Both the position numbers and the translations under genes were made by a program. Positions 1 to 8,684 of a stretch of DNA of 64,000 nt are shown piece after piece. This DNA comes from Candidatus Enterococcus courvalinii (GTDB lineage Bacteria; Bacillota; Bacilli; Lactobacillales; Enterococcaceae). A model generated the notes under the pieces. It did not search any database. It was not told the origin of the DNA and saw only the letters and a list, made by a program, of their open reading frames with translations. The DNA is taken from positions 1 to 64,000 of the forward strand of contig NZ_JAFLWI010000012.1 in NCBI RefSeq assembly GCF_017315945.1, in the 5' to 3' direction. Position 1 is the stretch's first letter; every line of letters begins with the position of its first letter.

Positions 1-219
1 GATGCCGATGCCGACGCTGATGCCGACGCCGATGCGGATGCCGATGCGGATGCGGATGCCGACGCCGATGCGGATGCCGACGCGGATGCAGATGCCGATG
101 CCGACGCCGATGCGGATGCCGATGCCGATGCAGATGCTGACGCAGATGCTGATTCCGACGCCGACGCCGATGCCGATTCCGACGCTGATGCGGATGCTGA
201 TTCCGACGCAGACGCGGAT
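1..219 (+). repeat. GAYGCN hexamer tandem array encoding (Asp-Ala)n
   Basis: About 36 consecutive six-base units of the form GAY-GCN (occasionally GAY-TCC) fill the first 219 bases. They vary at third codon positions, mixing GCC, GCG, GCA and GCT, while the protein stays Asp-Ala. The array continues past the left window edge. Such tracts tend to change length by recombination or slippage. Confidence 0.85.
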
Positions 220-465
220 GATGATCCTACTCCAGTTAAACAAACAGGACCAACGCCAAAATTACCACTTCAACTAGGTAATGACCGTTATCCACCAAGT
301 GGTAAAGGCGGGGCTGGAATTGGCACGACACCGAAGTCAAGTCCAAAAACTTATCCGAAAACATCTGATCAAACAAGTGCTTCAACCTCATTACTAGGAG
401 CATTAACAGCGTTTATTTCTGGGCTAGGGATTTGGAAACTTCGCAAAGGAAAAAAGAATAAATAA
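1..465 (+). CDS. C-terminal end of a sortase-anchored Asp-Ala repeat surface protein (5' truncated by window)
   Basis: Reading frame 1 is open from the first base to a TAA at 463-465. Residues 1 to about 75 are an almost pure Asp-Ala dipeptide repeat with a few Asp-Ser units, encoded by degenerate GAY-GCN hexamers. A Pro/Lys-rich stretch follows, then YPKTS, a hydrophobic segment (LLGALTAFISGLGIW) and a basic tail (KLRKGKKNK). This order is that of a sortase cell-wall sorting signal, although the motif is YPKTS rather than LPXTG. The acidic repeat probably acts as a wall-spanning stalk, like the Ser-Asp repeats of Sdr proteins. The N-terminal functional domains lie outside the window, so the ligand or role is unknown. 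Confidence 0.85.
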   Translation, partial: DADADADADADADADADADADADADADADADADADADADADADADADADADSDADADADSDADADADSDADADDDPTPVKQTGPTPKLPLQLGNDRYPPSGKGGAGIGTTPKSSPKTYPKTSDQTSASTSLLGALTAFISGLGIWKLRKGKKNK

Positions 466-536
466 AGCTAAGTAGCAAAATAAAATAGATTGATGAAGGG
501 AGAATTCTCTTCATCAATCTTTCATGAGGTGAGGAT

Positions 537-2222
537 ATGTTTGTTCAGACGACCGAAAATAGTTTGGCTTCAATCAAAGAAATCATTGATCAAGTTGAAA
601 CAAACGTGACTAATAAACTGTTGATTGTTAGTACCGGTGATTTTAGTGAACGCGGACGAGTCATTGAATTTTACGGCAACAATTTCAAGACGATCTGGAA
701 CAACTTTTTATCCGCATATAAAATCAATCAATTCAATCAAGCTCCTTATTTAAGAATTGATATTTTGACAAAAGAAACGAAAATCGATTTTGCTCAGTTC
801 CTAGCAGGTTTAAAAAAAGTTCGCCGAAATAACTACGTTGATTTTAATGTCAGGATCGATGGTTTACGAAAACGAAGCTTCTTAATGGAAGAACTTGTGG
901 CTAATGCAATTTTGAAACCAAGTAAAGCGCATAAAGTGGGGAAAAATCTTCCAGATTTACAAATCGATGAACAAAATTATCGTGGCTATGTCAAACGAAA
1001 ATACGGGAGAAATGAACAAGATTTAAGTTACTTACAACGCTCAGATTTTTATTTGTTTGAAACGAAGTCATATTACCTTGAAGAAGGGCAACTTTTACCG
1101 ATTAAGGACTATGGAAATGGAAATCGAATACGAGAAATCTCTCGAGAAAATTTAGCACAAATGACAGATTTAGTTATTGATAAAGGGAGTAGTTATTTAG
1201 AAAATCAGTTAAGTTCTACTGGAAAATTTATTTATGGCTATTATCCCTGCTATGCCCAACCAATTAAAGGCTACAATTCAGTTCGACATTTTTCTTCCTT
1301 ATATGCGTTAGCAGAAGCAGCAGAATACTTTTCTGATCAAAAGATGCTGGCATCAGTAAAAGACGGATTACTTTGGGGGCTGGAACACTTAACAGCTGAA
1401 CTCGATGATTATCTCTTGGTCAAAGAGCAACTAGCGAAAGATGTGGAGTACAAGCTAGGTGCACAAGCAACGGCAATACTGGCTGTTGCCAAGTATGTCG
1501 AGTTGACGCAAGACGAGTTCTTTCATTCATTCTTACAAGAGCTGATCCGAGTAGTTGAAGATAAATTTTTGACAGCGGAAAAGAAAACCATTCACGTATT
1601 GGATGGTCAGTTACAAGTGAAAGAGCAGTTCCGAATCGTTTACTATGACGGTGAAATTTTATTTGCATTATTGCGTGCTTATGAAATTTTGAAACAGCAA
1701 GAAATTTTGACAATCTGCGAAGGTCTAATGACACAGTTCGTTGCCAATAATTATCAAAAATATCACGATCATTGGTTAAGTTATGCGACAAATGAATTAC
1801 TGAAGTATCAACAGGAAAAGGAATATTACCAATTTGGGTTAAAAAATGCTCTGGAAAACATCAATTTCATTGATAAACGTGATACTGCTTATCCAACGAT
1901 GCTGGAATTATTAGTTGCGGCATCAAAAATGATGGCTAAATTAGAAGTGAGTCCATTTAGAAAAGAAATCTTTCCATTAGATAAAGATTTTTTTCAAGCA
2001 AAAACAAGAATCAATCATGTGATGGAAAAGAGAGTGTTACATGAAATAACAATAGGTGTGATGTTCCCGGAATTTGCGCAATTTTTTAAACAGCCTGCGA
2101 TTGTTTGTTACGGCTTCTTTGCCCGACATGACCGTTTTCGTATGCGGATTGACGATGCGGAGCATTTTCTGTCAGGTTTGATCAATTATCAGATGCATAC
2201 CAATAAAGAGGAGGGATTCTAA
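537..2222 (+). CDS. Conserved cytoplasmic protein of unknown function, partner of a Mur-ligase-like enzyme
   Basis: A 561-residue protein without signal peptide or membrane segment. The start has a good ribosome-binding site (GAGGTGAGGAT). I do not recognise a named family with certainty. The middle and C-terminal part (about residues 200-550) is a series of amphipathic helices with aromatic-rich spots such as YGYYPCYAQP and YYDGEILFALLRAYE, and it ends in RIDDAEHFLSGLINY. This resembles the alpha/alpha-toroid fold of six-hairpin glycosidases. It is translationally coupled to a small membrane protein (stop and start share one base) and then a Mur-ligase-like gene, so the three probably act together, perhaps on a cell-envelope polymer. 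The function is inferred from context only. Confidence 0.75.
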   Translation: MFVQTTENSLASIKEIIDQVETNVTNKLLIVSTGDFSERGRVIEFYGNNFKTIWNNFLSAYKINQFNQAPYLRIDILTKETKIDFAQFLAGLKKVRRNNYVDFNVRIDGLRKRSFLMEELVANAILKPSKAHKVGKNLPDLQIDEQNYRGYVKRKYGRNEQDLSYLQRSDFYLFETKSYYLEEGQLLPIKDYGNGNRIREISRENLAQMTDLVIDKGSSYLENQLSSTGKFIYGYYPCYAQPIKGYNSVRHFSSLYALAEAAEYFSDQKMLASVKDGLLWGLEHLTAELDDYLLVKEQLAKDVEYKLGAQATAILAVAKYVELTQDEFFHSFLQELIRVVEDKFLTAEKKTIHVLDGQLQVKEQFRIVYYDGEILFALLRAYEILKQQEILTICEGLMTQFVANNYQKYHDHWLSYATNELLKYQQEKEYYQFGLKNALENINFIDKRDTAYPTMLELLVAASKMMAKLEVSPFRKEIFPLDKDFFQAKTRINHVMEKRVLHEITIGVMFPEFAQFFKQPAIVCYGFFARHDRFRMRIDDAEHFLSGLINYQMHTNKEEGF

Positions 2223-2461
2223 TGGTTGGAACGATTCGTTTCATTGCGTTATCTTTGATTGGTTTATCTTATTTCATTTTTAAGGTACGCCGGGAAAAAG
2301 AGCGGAAAGGTCAGCAGCCTCCAGCAGATCTAACTGGGTATGAGAAAGATGAAAATGGCTTGTATCCTTGGGAAAATGACCAGAATGATTCGCCTGAAAG
2401 AATCAAAAAAACAGCAACCAGATACGTGAACCAAGCACGTCCAAGACGTGGTCGTTGGTAA
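2222..2461 (+). CDS. Small single-pass membrane protein
   Basis: A 79-residue protein whose ATG overlaps the TAA of the preceding gene by one base, indicating translational coupling. Residues 4-21 (IRFIALSLIGLSYFIFKV) form one membrane segment followed by a strongly charged tail that contains YPWEN-like aromatic residues and ends in an Arg-rich stretch (RPRRGRW). I do not recognise a named family. Its position between the 561-residue protein and the Mur-ligase-like enzyme suggests that it tethers the pair to the membrane, by analogy with small subunits of polyglutamate synthases, but that is only an inference. Confidence 0.7.
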   Translation: MVGTIRFIALSLIGLSYFIFKVRREKERKGQQPPADLTGYEKDENGLYPWENDQNDSPERIKKTATRYVNQARPRRGRW

Positions 2462-2490
2462 TCGGTAAACGAAGAAGGTGGGGTGAAAAA

Positions 2491-3978
2491 ATGACGACCA
2501 TTCGAACATTGCTAACGGAAATCGAAGGGAATTATTTCAGAGAGTATGAAAATTTGGATCAAGAAATAACAGATTTAGAATATTTTTCAGGACACTTAAA
2601 GAAACACCTTGATTATTCTTCAACGATTTTTGTTTGTATCACGCCAGAAAGAAGAAACTATATTAATCGAAAACCAGTTAAATGGCTAGATGGTAATGAA
2701 CAAATTGCTGGAAGAGAAGATGAATTTGGTTTGATTGTAACAGAACGTCCAATCACAGATGATTCAGTTCAGGTTCCACAGTTTATCGTTCCGAATAGCT
2801 GGGAATTTCTCTTAAACTTATCAGCTAAGCTTCGAGCAGATTTTACTAAACCTGTGATTGCTATTACTGGTTCTGCGGGAAAAACATCGACGCGAATGAT
2901 GATTTCTCATTTATTTAAAGAAAAGAAAGTGTTAGAGAACCGAGGAAATCACAATGTACGTTTTGCAATCCCGCTGTATATGAGTAAGTTATTAACTGAT
3001 CCAGAGATCTTTAATTTAGAAGTTTCAGTAAATGCGTTGAATTCCTATGATACTGGTTCTATGTCAAAGTTGATCGAACCAGATATTGCATTGGTAACCT
3101 CAATTGGTGAAGCACATCTTAGTTCATTGAAGGATACAAAAGGCGTGGCAATTCACAAAGCCAAGATTTTTGAAGGTTTAAAAAAAGGTGGAACGGCGAT
3201 TATCAACAAAGATATGGGACGAGAAGAGTTCACTATGTTAGTTGATGCTGCCAGAAAAAGAGATGCGGAAATCTACACTTATTCATTACAAGATTCACTA
3301 GCAGATGTCTATGTCAAACAGTGGCAACAAAAGAGAGAATACTGTGAGTTAATAATTTCTTTTTTAGGCGAAGAGAGGGCTGTCAAACTAACTGTTTCTT
3401 CTGCTGGGATGATTTCCAATGCATTAGCAACGTTACTGGTGGTTCATGAGGTGGAAGGGACGGTCGAACCCTATCTTAGAAAATTTGAGACGTTTAGACC
3501 ACTACACAAAATTTTAGAAAAATCATCAATAACGATTGCACCAGAAAAAACATTTACGTTTATTGATGATACCCACAACGCTTCATTACCGGCTATGAGA
3601 AACGCAATTGGTTACTTTAATGATGTACGTCCTTATTATTTAGGAAAAAGTTTTCTGATTTTAGGGCAAATTGCTGATTTAGGAGAGGCAGCGAAATCTA
3701 TTCATCTTGCTATCAAAAAAGATATGGAAGATGCCGATGCTGATTACATCTTTGGCTATGGTGAGCAGTTCAAAGAAATCTTTGCTCTGGAGCAAAAAAA
3801 TGATCCGAAATTTCACTGGTTTGCTACGTTAAAAGAATTATCAGAACAATTGGAAACGCTACTGAGTGATGATAGTTTGATTTTAGCTAAAGGCTCAGTG
3901 ACAGGAAGCGATTTCCAGCAAATTGATCGGTATATCCGTAGCTTAGGAAGAAGTTTCAATAGTCAAAAGGTTCACTGA
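2491..3978 (+). CDS. Mur ligase family protein (PgsB/CapB- or MurF-like amide ligase)
   Basis: A 495-residue ATP-dependent ligase. The P-loop AITGSAGKTSTR near residue 140, the following ENRGNHNV and the later FIDDTHNAS motif are typical of the central and C-terminal Mur ligase domains, which join an amino acid to a carboxylate through an acyl phosphate. The N-terminal 110 residues do not look like a UDP-MurNAc binding domain, so this is probably not a canonical MurC-F. I chose ATG 2491, which has the AAGGTGGGG ribosome-binding site; an in-frame TTG at 2455 overlaps the preceding gene. It closes a three-gene cassette just upstream of the WxL cluster. A poly-gamma-glutamate-type or peptidoglycan-modifying ligase is possible, but the substrate is unknown. 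Confidence 0.8.
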   Translation: MTTIRTLLTEIEGNYFREYENLDQEITDLEYFSGHLKKHLDYSSTIFVCITPERRNYINRKPVKWLDGNEQIAGREDEFGLIVTERPITDDSVQVPQFIVPNSWEFLLNLSAKLRADFTKPVIAITGSAGKTSTRMMISHLFKEKKVLENRGNHNVRFAIPLYMSKLLTDPEIFNLEVSVNALNSYDTGSMSKLIEPDIALVTSIGEAHLSSLKDTKGVAIHKAKIFEGLKKGGTAIINKDMGREEFTMLVDAARKRDAEIYTYSLQDSLADVYVKQWQQKREYCELIISFLGEERAVKLTVSSAGMISNALATLLVVHEVEGTVEPYLRKFETFRPLHKILEKSSITIAPEKTFTFIDDTHNASLPAMRNAIGYFNDVRPYYLGKSFLILGQIADLGEAAKSIHLAIKKDMEDADADYIFGYGEQFKEIFALEQKNDPKFHWFATLKELSEQLETLLSDDSLILAKGSVTGSDFQQIDRYIRSLGRSFNSQKVH

Positions 3979-4011
3979 TTAAGTTCATTAGGATGTGAGG
4001 GAGGGGGTTAG

Positions 4012-5376
4012 ATGCGTTCTTTTCAAAGAAAAAAAGTTTGGCAAATATTTGGAATAACTTTCTGTTCGGTCTGGATTATTTTAAGCCAGACCCATGTGGT
4101 CCAGGCACTTTCTCTAGAATTATTTGGGACAACGACACTTTCAAATAACAGCCAAACCACTGCCGAAGAACCATTTTTACATGTGGAAAATACGCCAGTT
4201 ACTTTTGTGCTCACGGGAGAAAATGGCGTAGGCGTCGGGGCGATTACAACGGGTGAAAAGTATGGAATACTTGAAATTCCGACGGAAATGGTTGGTTATG
4301 TTCAAGTTAATGGACCTGCAATTGTACAGACGACGGTGACTGTCCCTTTGAGTCAATCCCCTTTACAAGCGTTGATGCCGACAATCAGTTCAGTTATCTC
4401 TTTAATTGTTAATTCGCCACTGGTCTCCGCAGCAAATAAAACAGCTGTGAATCAAGCATTAACGGAATTAACCTCGGAAAATTTTGGTAGTCAAAACTTG
4501 TCTCTTGCGATTAACCCAAGAACGAATACGCAATTTGAAGTAGCGATTAGTCAAGGTTTATTGCCTATTTTAGCTACAACGTTAAAAAATCGTGTCCAAA
4601 ATCTATTAACCGTTGTCACAGCCATTCCTCTAATTGGAACAGTTTTAGGTGTGTTATTGACACCCTTTACAACGGCGTTGAATCAATTAATCAATAATCT
4701 GAATTCACCAACTTCCACTGATAGTCGTGCCTTGGTAGCTGGCTCAATTTTAGGAAATACGCAAGCGTCATTTCCTTTTCTGATTTCTTCGCCTGCGATC
4801 ACAAGTGATTATGTTGCAAATTTTTCAGGAATGTTTATTCAGACAGATGAAGTGCTGATCCAATTAGGGGAGTCTGTTGCGCAGACGACCATTTATTTTT
4901 CGGCAGGATCGTTGGATATGGAAACAGTATTGCTTCCAAGTGACTTAGATTTTGGGGAACATGTTATTCAAACGCAAATGGATGAGTTACTGATTGCTAA
5001 AGAAAATCAACAAGTAACGACAGGTGTTGTTCAAATCAGTGATACGCGATTGGTAGAAAAATTTTGGCAGTTAAAAGTGGAGCAGTTAACTTCATGGAAC
5101 CAGGGTACGAATGAACTTTTGGCACAACTACAAATTAAAAATGCTGATCTGATTTCAACTTTTCCTGCAGGTTCAGTTAGTAGCACCGCCAATCAGATTG
5201 TTGGATTAAATGTTGGTGTCCAACAAACCCTTATCCAGTTAAATGGAACGACGCAACCAGGTGATGTTTTGTTAAATCTTAGTGAATTTCAATTATTTGT
5301 TCCGAAAGAAACTGTGAAATCGACGGGAACTTACCAAACCGTTTTAGAGTGGGTGTTGTCAGATACACCTAGTTAG
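4012..5376 (+). CDS. Large WxL-domain surface protein
   Basis: A 454-residue secreted protein. Residues 1-33 are a signal peptide with a basic start, a hydrophobic core (IFGITFCSVWIIL) and VVQA before the likely cut. The last 150 residues carry a WxL domain: SDLDFGEHVIQTQ, the first Trp motif in FWQLKVEQ and the distal YQTVLEWVLSDTP. WxL domains bind peptidoglycan non-covalently. Residues about 100-250 are rich in Leu/Thr/Asn and contain hydrophobic stretches such as IPLIGTVLGVLLTPF, unusual for a WxL protein. It is followed by a short WxL protein and a WxL-interacting protein, the standard cluster order. The ribosome-binding site GGGAGGGGG is strong. Confidence 0.9.
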   Translation: MRSFQRKKVWQIFGITFCSVWIILSQTHVVQALSLELFGTTTLSNNSQTTAEEPFLHVENTPVTFVLTGENGVGVGAITTGEKYGILEIPTEMVGYVQVNGPAIVQTTVTVPLSQSPLQALMPTISSVISLIVNSPLVSAANKTAVNQALTELTSENFGSQNLSLAINPRTNTQFEVAISQGLLPILATTLKNRVQNLLTVVTAIPLIGTVLGVLLTPFTTALNQLINNLNSPTSTDSRALVAGSILGNTQASFPFLISSPAITSDYVANFSGMFIQTDEVLIQLGESVAQTTIYFSAGSLDMETVLLPSDLDFGEHVIQTQMDELLIAKENQQVTTGVVQISDTRLVEKFWQLKVEQLTSWNQGTNELLAQLQIKNADLISTFPAGSVSSTANQIVGLNVGVQQTLIQLNGTTQPGDVLLNLSEFQLFVPKETVKSTGTYQTVLEWVLSDTPS

Positions 5377-5400
5377 ATTGCTAAAGGAGGAGGAATTGTT

Positions 5401-6009
5401 ATGAAAAAGGAAATATTTACAAGCTTAGCGATGTTAGGGCTGTGCTTACTCTCTAGTCAAATTGTTTTGGCAGACTCACAGACACAAGGAGAAGTGAATT
5501 ATCTTCCGGGGGTATTGGAATTTGATTATACGAGTGAGATTCCAACTGAGTTAAATTTTGGTGAACATCCAATTCAAACCGTGACGGCAGAAAATTGGAT
5601 TGCAACGACAACGGGTGAACAGACAGCACCAGCGACAACTGGAGCGGTTGACGTTCGAGATAACCGAGGAGATCTTACTGGAACTTGGTTAGTGAAAGTA
5701 GCACAAGTCGAACAATTTCAAACGAGTGACGAAGTGGAATTAACAGATGCAGTGTTAAGTTTATCGTTTGGTTCAGTTGCAAATAACTTATCTTTAAGCC
5801 CAACGAGCACTTATGAAAATGATGAATTAGCTATTCAGGTATTTAACCAAGAATTTACGGTGTTAAGTGCAACGGCTGGAGAGAATTCTGGAGATACTTC
5901 CTTGGCAATCGATCAGTTTTCTTTAGCAGTACCAGCTAATACGAATAAAGTTGCAGCAGAGTATACGACAACCTTGAATTGGATATTTTCTTCAACACCA
6001 GAACCATAA
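5401..6009 (+). CDS. Small WxL-domain surface protein
   Basis: A 202-residue protein with a clean signal peptide (residues 1-24, ending VLA before DSQ). Almost the entire mature protein is one WxL domain: LNFGEHPIQT, GTWLVKVAQ as the first Trp motif, and YTTTLNWIFSSTPEP at the C-terminus. It starts 24 bases after the large WxL gene behind an AGGAGGAGGA ribosome-binding site. In characterised enterococcal loci the small and large WxL proteins form a complex with a DUF916 protein at the cell surface. Here the stretch around GEHPIQT is very similar to the equivalent stretch GEHVIQT in the upstream gene, so the two domains are likely paralogous. Confidence 0.9.
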   Translation: MKKEIFTSLAMLGLCLLSSQIVLADSQTQGEVNYLPGVLEFDYTSEIPTELNFGEHPIQTVTAENWIATTTGEQTAPATTGAVDVRDNRGDLTGTWLVKVAQVEQFQTSDEVELTDAVLSLSFGSVANNLSLSPTSTYENDELAIQVFNQEFTVLSATAGENSGDTSLAIDQFSLAVPANTNKVAAEYTTTLNWIFSSTPEP

Positions 6010-6042
6010 AAAGTTGAGTAGATGAAAAGAGGAGGGATAATT

Positions 6043-7047
6043 GTGAAATGGTTGATTGGAATATTGGGAATAGTAGGATTGAGTTTGGAATTTGTGGTGC
6101 CAGTTCAGGGAGAATCACTCCAAAGTTTTGATGCGCAAATTCAACCGAATCAAGAAATACCTTCCCAAAATGATGCCTATTTTGATTTACAACTAGCACC
6201 TGAACAAGAAGTACAGTTAAAAATAGTTGTGACGAATTTAAAAGAGTCGCCAGTCACGATTGTTCCTTCTTTTAATCGCGCAAGAACGAATCAACTAGGT
6301 GTTGTTGAGTATTCTGGAAAAAATCAGGATACAATACAAGCGTTACCAGCTGATATTGAACAAGTGGTCCAATTGTCACAAAAGGAATTTCCTTTAAAAG
6401 GACAGGAGCAAAAAATTCTTGAGTTAACTGTCAAGATGCCAAATAAACCATTTGAAGGTGTGCTTGCTGGCGGAATTTATCTTCAAGAAAAGCCACGGGA
6501 AAAAGCAGAAGGTAACATTCAAAATGTCTTTTCTCGAGAAATAGCTGTTTTGCTACAAAATGAACGAGAAAAAATGGAACCCGTTCTGGAAATGAAGGAA
6601 GTTTCCCCAACTCAAGTTAATGGCAGAAATGCTGTAAAAGTAGGGTTACAAAATACGAAGGCAACGTATTTATCAACAGCTGATATTCAGTATGAGTTAT
6701 TTAAAGAAAAAGAAGAATCTCCTCAATTAAGTGGAAATCAAGCGATTGGATTTGCTCCTAATAGTGGGATGGCTTACTTGATCTTTTTAGAGGGGCAAAA
6801 GTTCGAGGAGGGAACATACCGTTTAAAGACAACGGTTAGTAAAGAAGATTTTCAGTGGAGTGAGGAAACGTTATTTAAGGTGACTAAGAAGACATCTGAC
6901 TCTTATAATAGAAAAGATGTTTCGATCGAAGAACCTGAAAAGCTGTTTCCATGGTTGATTTGGCTAGGGATTGGGATAATTTTGGGACTGATGGCAGTAA
7001 TTGTCTGGTTGTTAAACAAGTTACGAAAAAACAAACAAAATAAATGA
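6043..7047 (+). CDS. WxL-interacting protein, DUF916/DUF3324 family, membrane anchored
   Basis: A 334-residue protein with an N-terminal signal peptide (KWLIGILGIVGLSLEFVV) followed by a DUF916 domain (FDLQLAPEQEVQLKIVVTNLKESPVTI) and a DUF3324 domain, then one C-terminal membrane helix (about residues 300-322) and a basic tail. This is the WxLIP component that binds WxL proteins and peptidoglycan. I chose the GTG at 6043, which has an AGGAGGG site eight bases upstream; the ATG at 6022 would lie before that site and has none of its own. It is the last gene of the surface operon and is followed by a terminator hairpin. Confidence 0.9.
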   Translation: MKWLIGILGIVGLSLEFVVPVQGESLQSFDAQIQPNQEIPSQNDAYFDLQLAPEQEVQLKIVVTNLKESPVTIVPSFNRARTNQLGVVEYSGKNQDTIQALPADIEQVVQLSQKEFPLKGQEQKILELTVKMPNKPFEGVLAGGIYLQEKPREKAEGNIQNVFSREIAVLLQNEREKMEPVLEMKEVSPTQVNGRNAVKVGLQNTKATYLSTADIQYELFKEKEESPQLSGNQAIGFAPNSGMAYLIFLEGQKFEEGTYRLKTTVSKEDFQWSEETLFKVTKKTSDSYNRKDVSIEEPEKLFPWLIWLGIGIILGLMAVIVWLLNKLRKNKQNK

Positions 7048-7059
7048 GTTTGAATCAGA

Positions 7060-7093
7060 AAGCTGGGACAGTGTGGTGTTCCAGCTTGTTTTG
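7060..7093 (+). terminator. Intrinsic terminator after the WxL cluster
   Basis: AAGCTGG at 7060 pairs with CCAGCTT ending at 7087, followed by GTTTTGTG. The T-run is weak. The AGCTGGGAC core is shared with other hairpins in this window. Confidence 0.6.
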
Positions 7094-7369
7094 TGTGATA
7101 ACGCGCCTTTAGTTGGAACTGATTACTTGGCGCCACAATCTTTATTCAAAAAAAAGCATAAATTTTTCATTTTATGCCAATTTATCACTCATTTATGCAC
7201 AATTCTGTCTTTTCTCTAAAGTAGTGCTATGGTATGATAATGAAGAATTTTGAAAATTTACATAATTTCTGCACTGTTTTTTAAAGTTTTATTATGATTA
7301 AAGTGGGGAATTGCTGAATAAATTGTTGTATGAGAAAATATTTTAGAAAATGTGAAACAGAGGTGTACT

Positions 7370-8590
7370 ATGAAGCGGTGGCAAAAAGTAGTTTTAGCTT
7401 TTCTCGGAGTTTTTGTTCTTTTGATTGTCGGACTTTCGGCATATGGAATCAAATTTATGGGTGAAGCAAATCAAACAGTCAACAAAATTTCAAAGAATTT
7501 AAATCGAGTTTCAACTAAACGATCGGACAAAGTCAGTATTGACGATCGAGAACCATTTTCCGTTTTATTACTCGGACTAGACACTGGTGGTTTGGGACGG
7601 ACAGAGCAAGGTCGTTCAGACACCATGATGGTTGTAACAGTTAATCCAGAAAAGAAAACTTCAACAATTGTCAGCTTGGATCGTGATATTTATACGAACA
7701 TCGTTGGCTATGGAACAGTTGACAAATTAAATCACGCCTACGCATTTGGCGGGGTTGAAATGGCAATGGACTCAATTGAACAATTGTTGGATATACCACT
7801 CGATCATTATGTGACAATCAACTTGGATGGAATGAAAGATTTGATTGATGCGGTCGGTGGGATTGAAGTCAATAATAAAATTGACTTTACGCTTGATGGT
7901 GTCCACGTACCTGTCGGCAAACAAAAGCTAGATGGTGAAACAGGATTAGCTTATGCCAGAATGCGTCATGAGGATCCAGAAGGGGATATTGGTCGTCAAC
8001 GTCGTCAACGTGAAGTTGTCACGAAAATCGTCAACAAAGTTCTAAGTCTAGATGGTGTGAGCAATTATCAAAAGATTTTAAAAGCAGTTGAAAACAATGT
8101 GAAGACAGACTTGGAATGGGACGATATGTTAGATGTTGCAACGAATTACACTGCAGCATTCAATAAAATCGATCAAGGACAACTACAAGGGGAAAGCACA
8201 ACAATTAATGAAATTTATTATCAAATTCTTGGTCAAAATGAGTTATTGAAAGTTCAAAACAAATTGAAAAAACAATTAGATTTGAAAACAAGTAGCACAT
8301 TGCCTAATTTGGAAAATGATAATGCGTATCAAATGTTTTATGATGATTCAGAAGATGGAACGGGTCTAACTTCAGGTAGCACTGTCACCGATGGTAATGA
8401 CTATTCCAACAGTTATTCAGATGATTATTCATCAACCTACTCAGATGGTAATGGGAATTATAATCAAGACTACAATCAAGACAATGGGTATGGTACTGAA
8501 AACAACTATGATCAAAATAATAACCAAGAAAATTATGAACAATATACACCGGAAGATACAAATCAATACAATTATAATGGAAATTATTAA
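7370..8590 (+). CDS. LCP (LytR-CpsA-Psr) family cell-wall polymer ligase
   Basis: A 406-residue membrane protein. Residues 5-27 form one N-terminal membrane helix; the LCP domain spans about 60-290, with the conserved SLDRD loop and the Arg-rich ARMRHEDPEGDIGRQRRQ motif that bind polyprenyl pyrophosphate substrates. LCP enzymes transfer teichoic acids or wall polysaccharides from the lipid carrier to peptidoglycan. The last 80 residues are a low-complexity Asn/Tyr/Asp/Gln tail. I chose ATG 7370 with AGAGGTG eight bases upstream over a GTG at 7352. It is probably monocistronic, as terminators stand on both sides. Which polymer it attaches cannot be told from sequence. Confidence 0.92.
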   Translation: MKRWQKVVLAFLGVFVLLIVGLSAYGIKFMGEANQTVNKISKNLNRVSTKRSDKVSIDDREPFSVLLLGLDTGGLGRTEQGRSDTMMVVTVNPEKKTSTIVSLDRDIYTNIVGYGTVDKLNHAYAFGGVEMAMDSIEQLLDIPLDHYVTINLDGMKDLIDAVGGIEVNNKIDFTLDGVHVPVGKQKLDGETGLAYARMRHEDPEGDIGRQRRQREVVTKIVNKVLSLDGVSNYQKILKAVENNVKTDLEWDDMLDVATNYTAAFNKIDQGQLQGESTTINEIYYQILGQNELLKVQNKLKKQLDLKTSSTLPNLENDNAYQMFYDDSEDGTGLTSGSTVTDGNDYSNSYSDDYSSTYSDGNGNYNQDYNQDNGYGTENNYDQNNNQENYEQYTPEDTNQYNYNGNY

Positions 8591-8600
8591 ATAAAAATGA

Positions 8601-8652
8601 ATCGCCCTACTAAAAGTCGTCAGTCGATTTTTAGTAGGGCGATTTTTATTAA
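8601..8652. terminator. Strong bidirectional terminator between LCP gene and rlmD
   Basis: ATCGCCCTACTAAAA at 8602 pairs perfectly with TTTTAGTAGGGCGAT, then TTTTTATT. An A-rich stretch precedes the left arm, so it can also stop leftward transcription from rlmD. Confidence 0.85.
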
Positions 8653-8684
8653 TAGATCGTAAATGAGCTATTCTTTTTATCTAT

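Noticed and set aside
2-277. A Met/Pro-rich open frame over the first bases
   Set aside because: It is the +2 reading of the Asp-Ala repeat; the real frame starts at base 1 and ends at a sorting signal.
8391-8594. Met/Ile/Thr-rich open frame at the end of the LCP gene
   Set aside because: Out-of-frame reading of the Asn/Tyr/Asp-rich tail.
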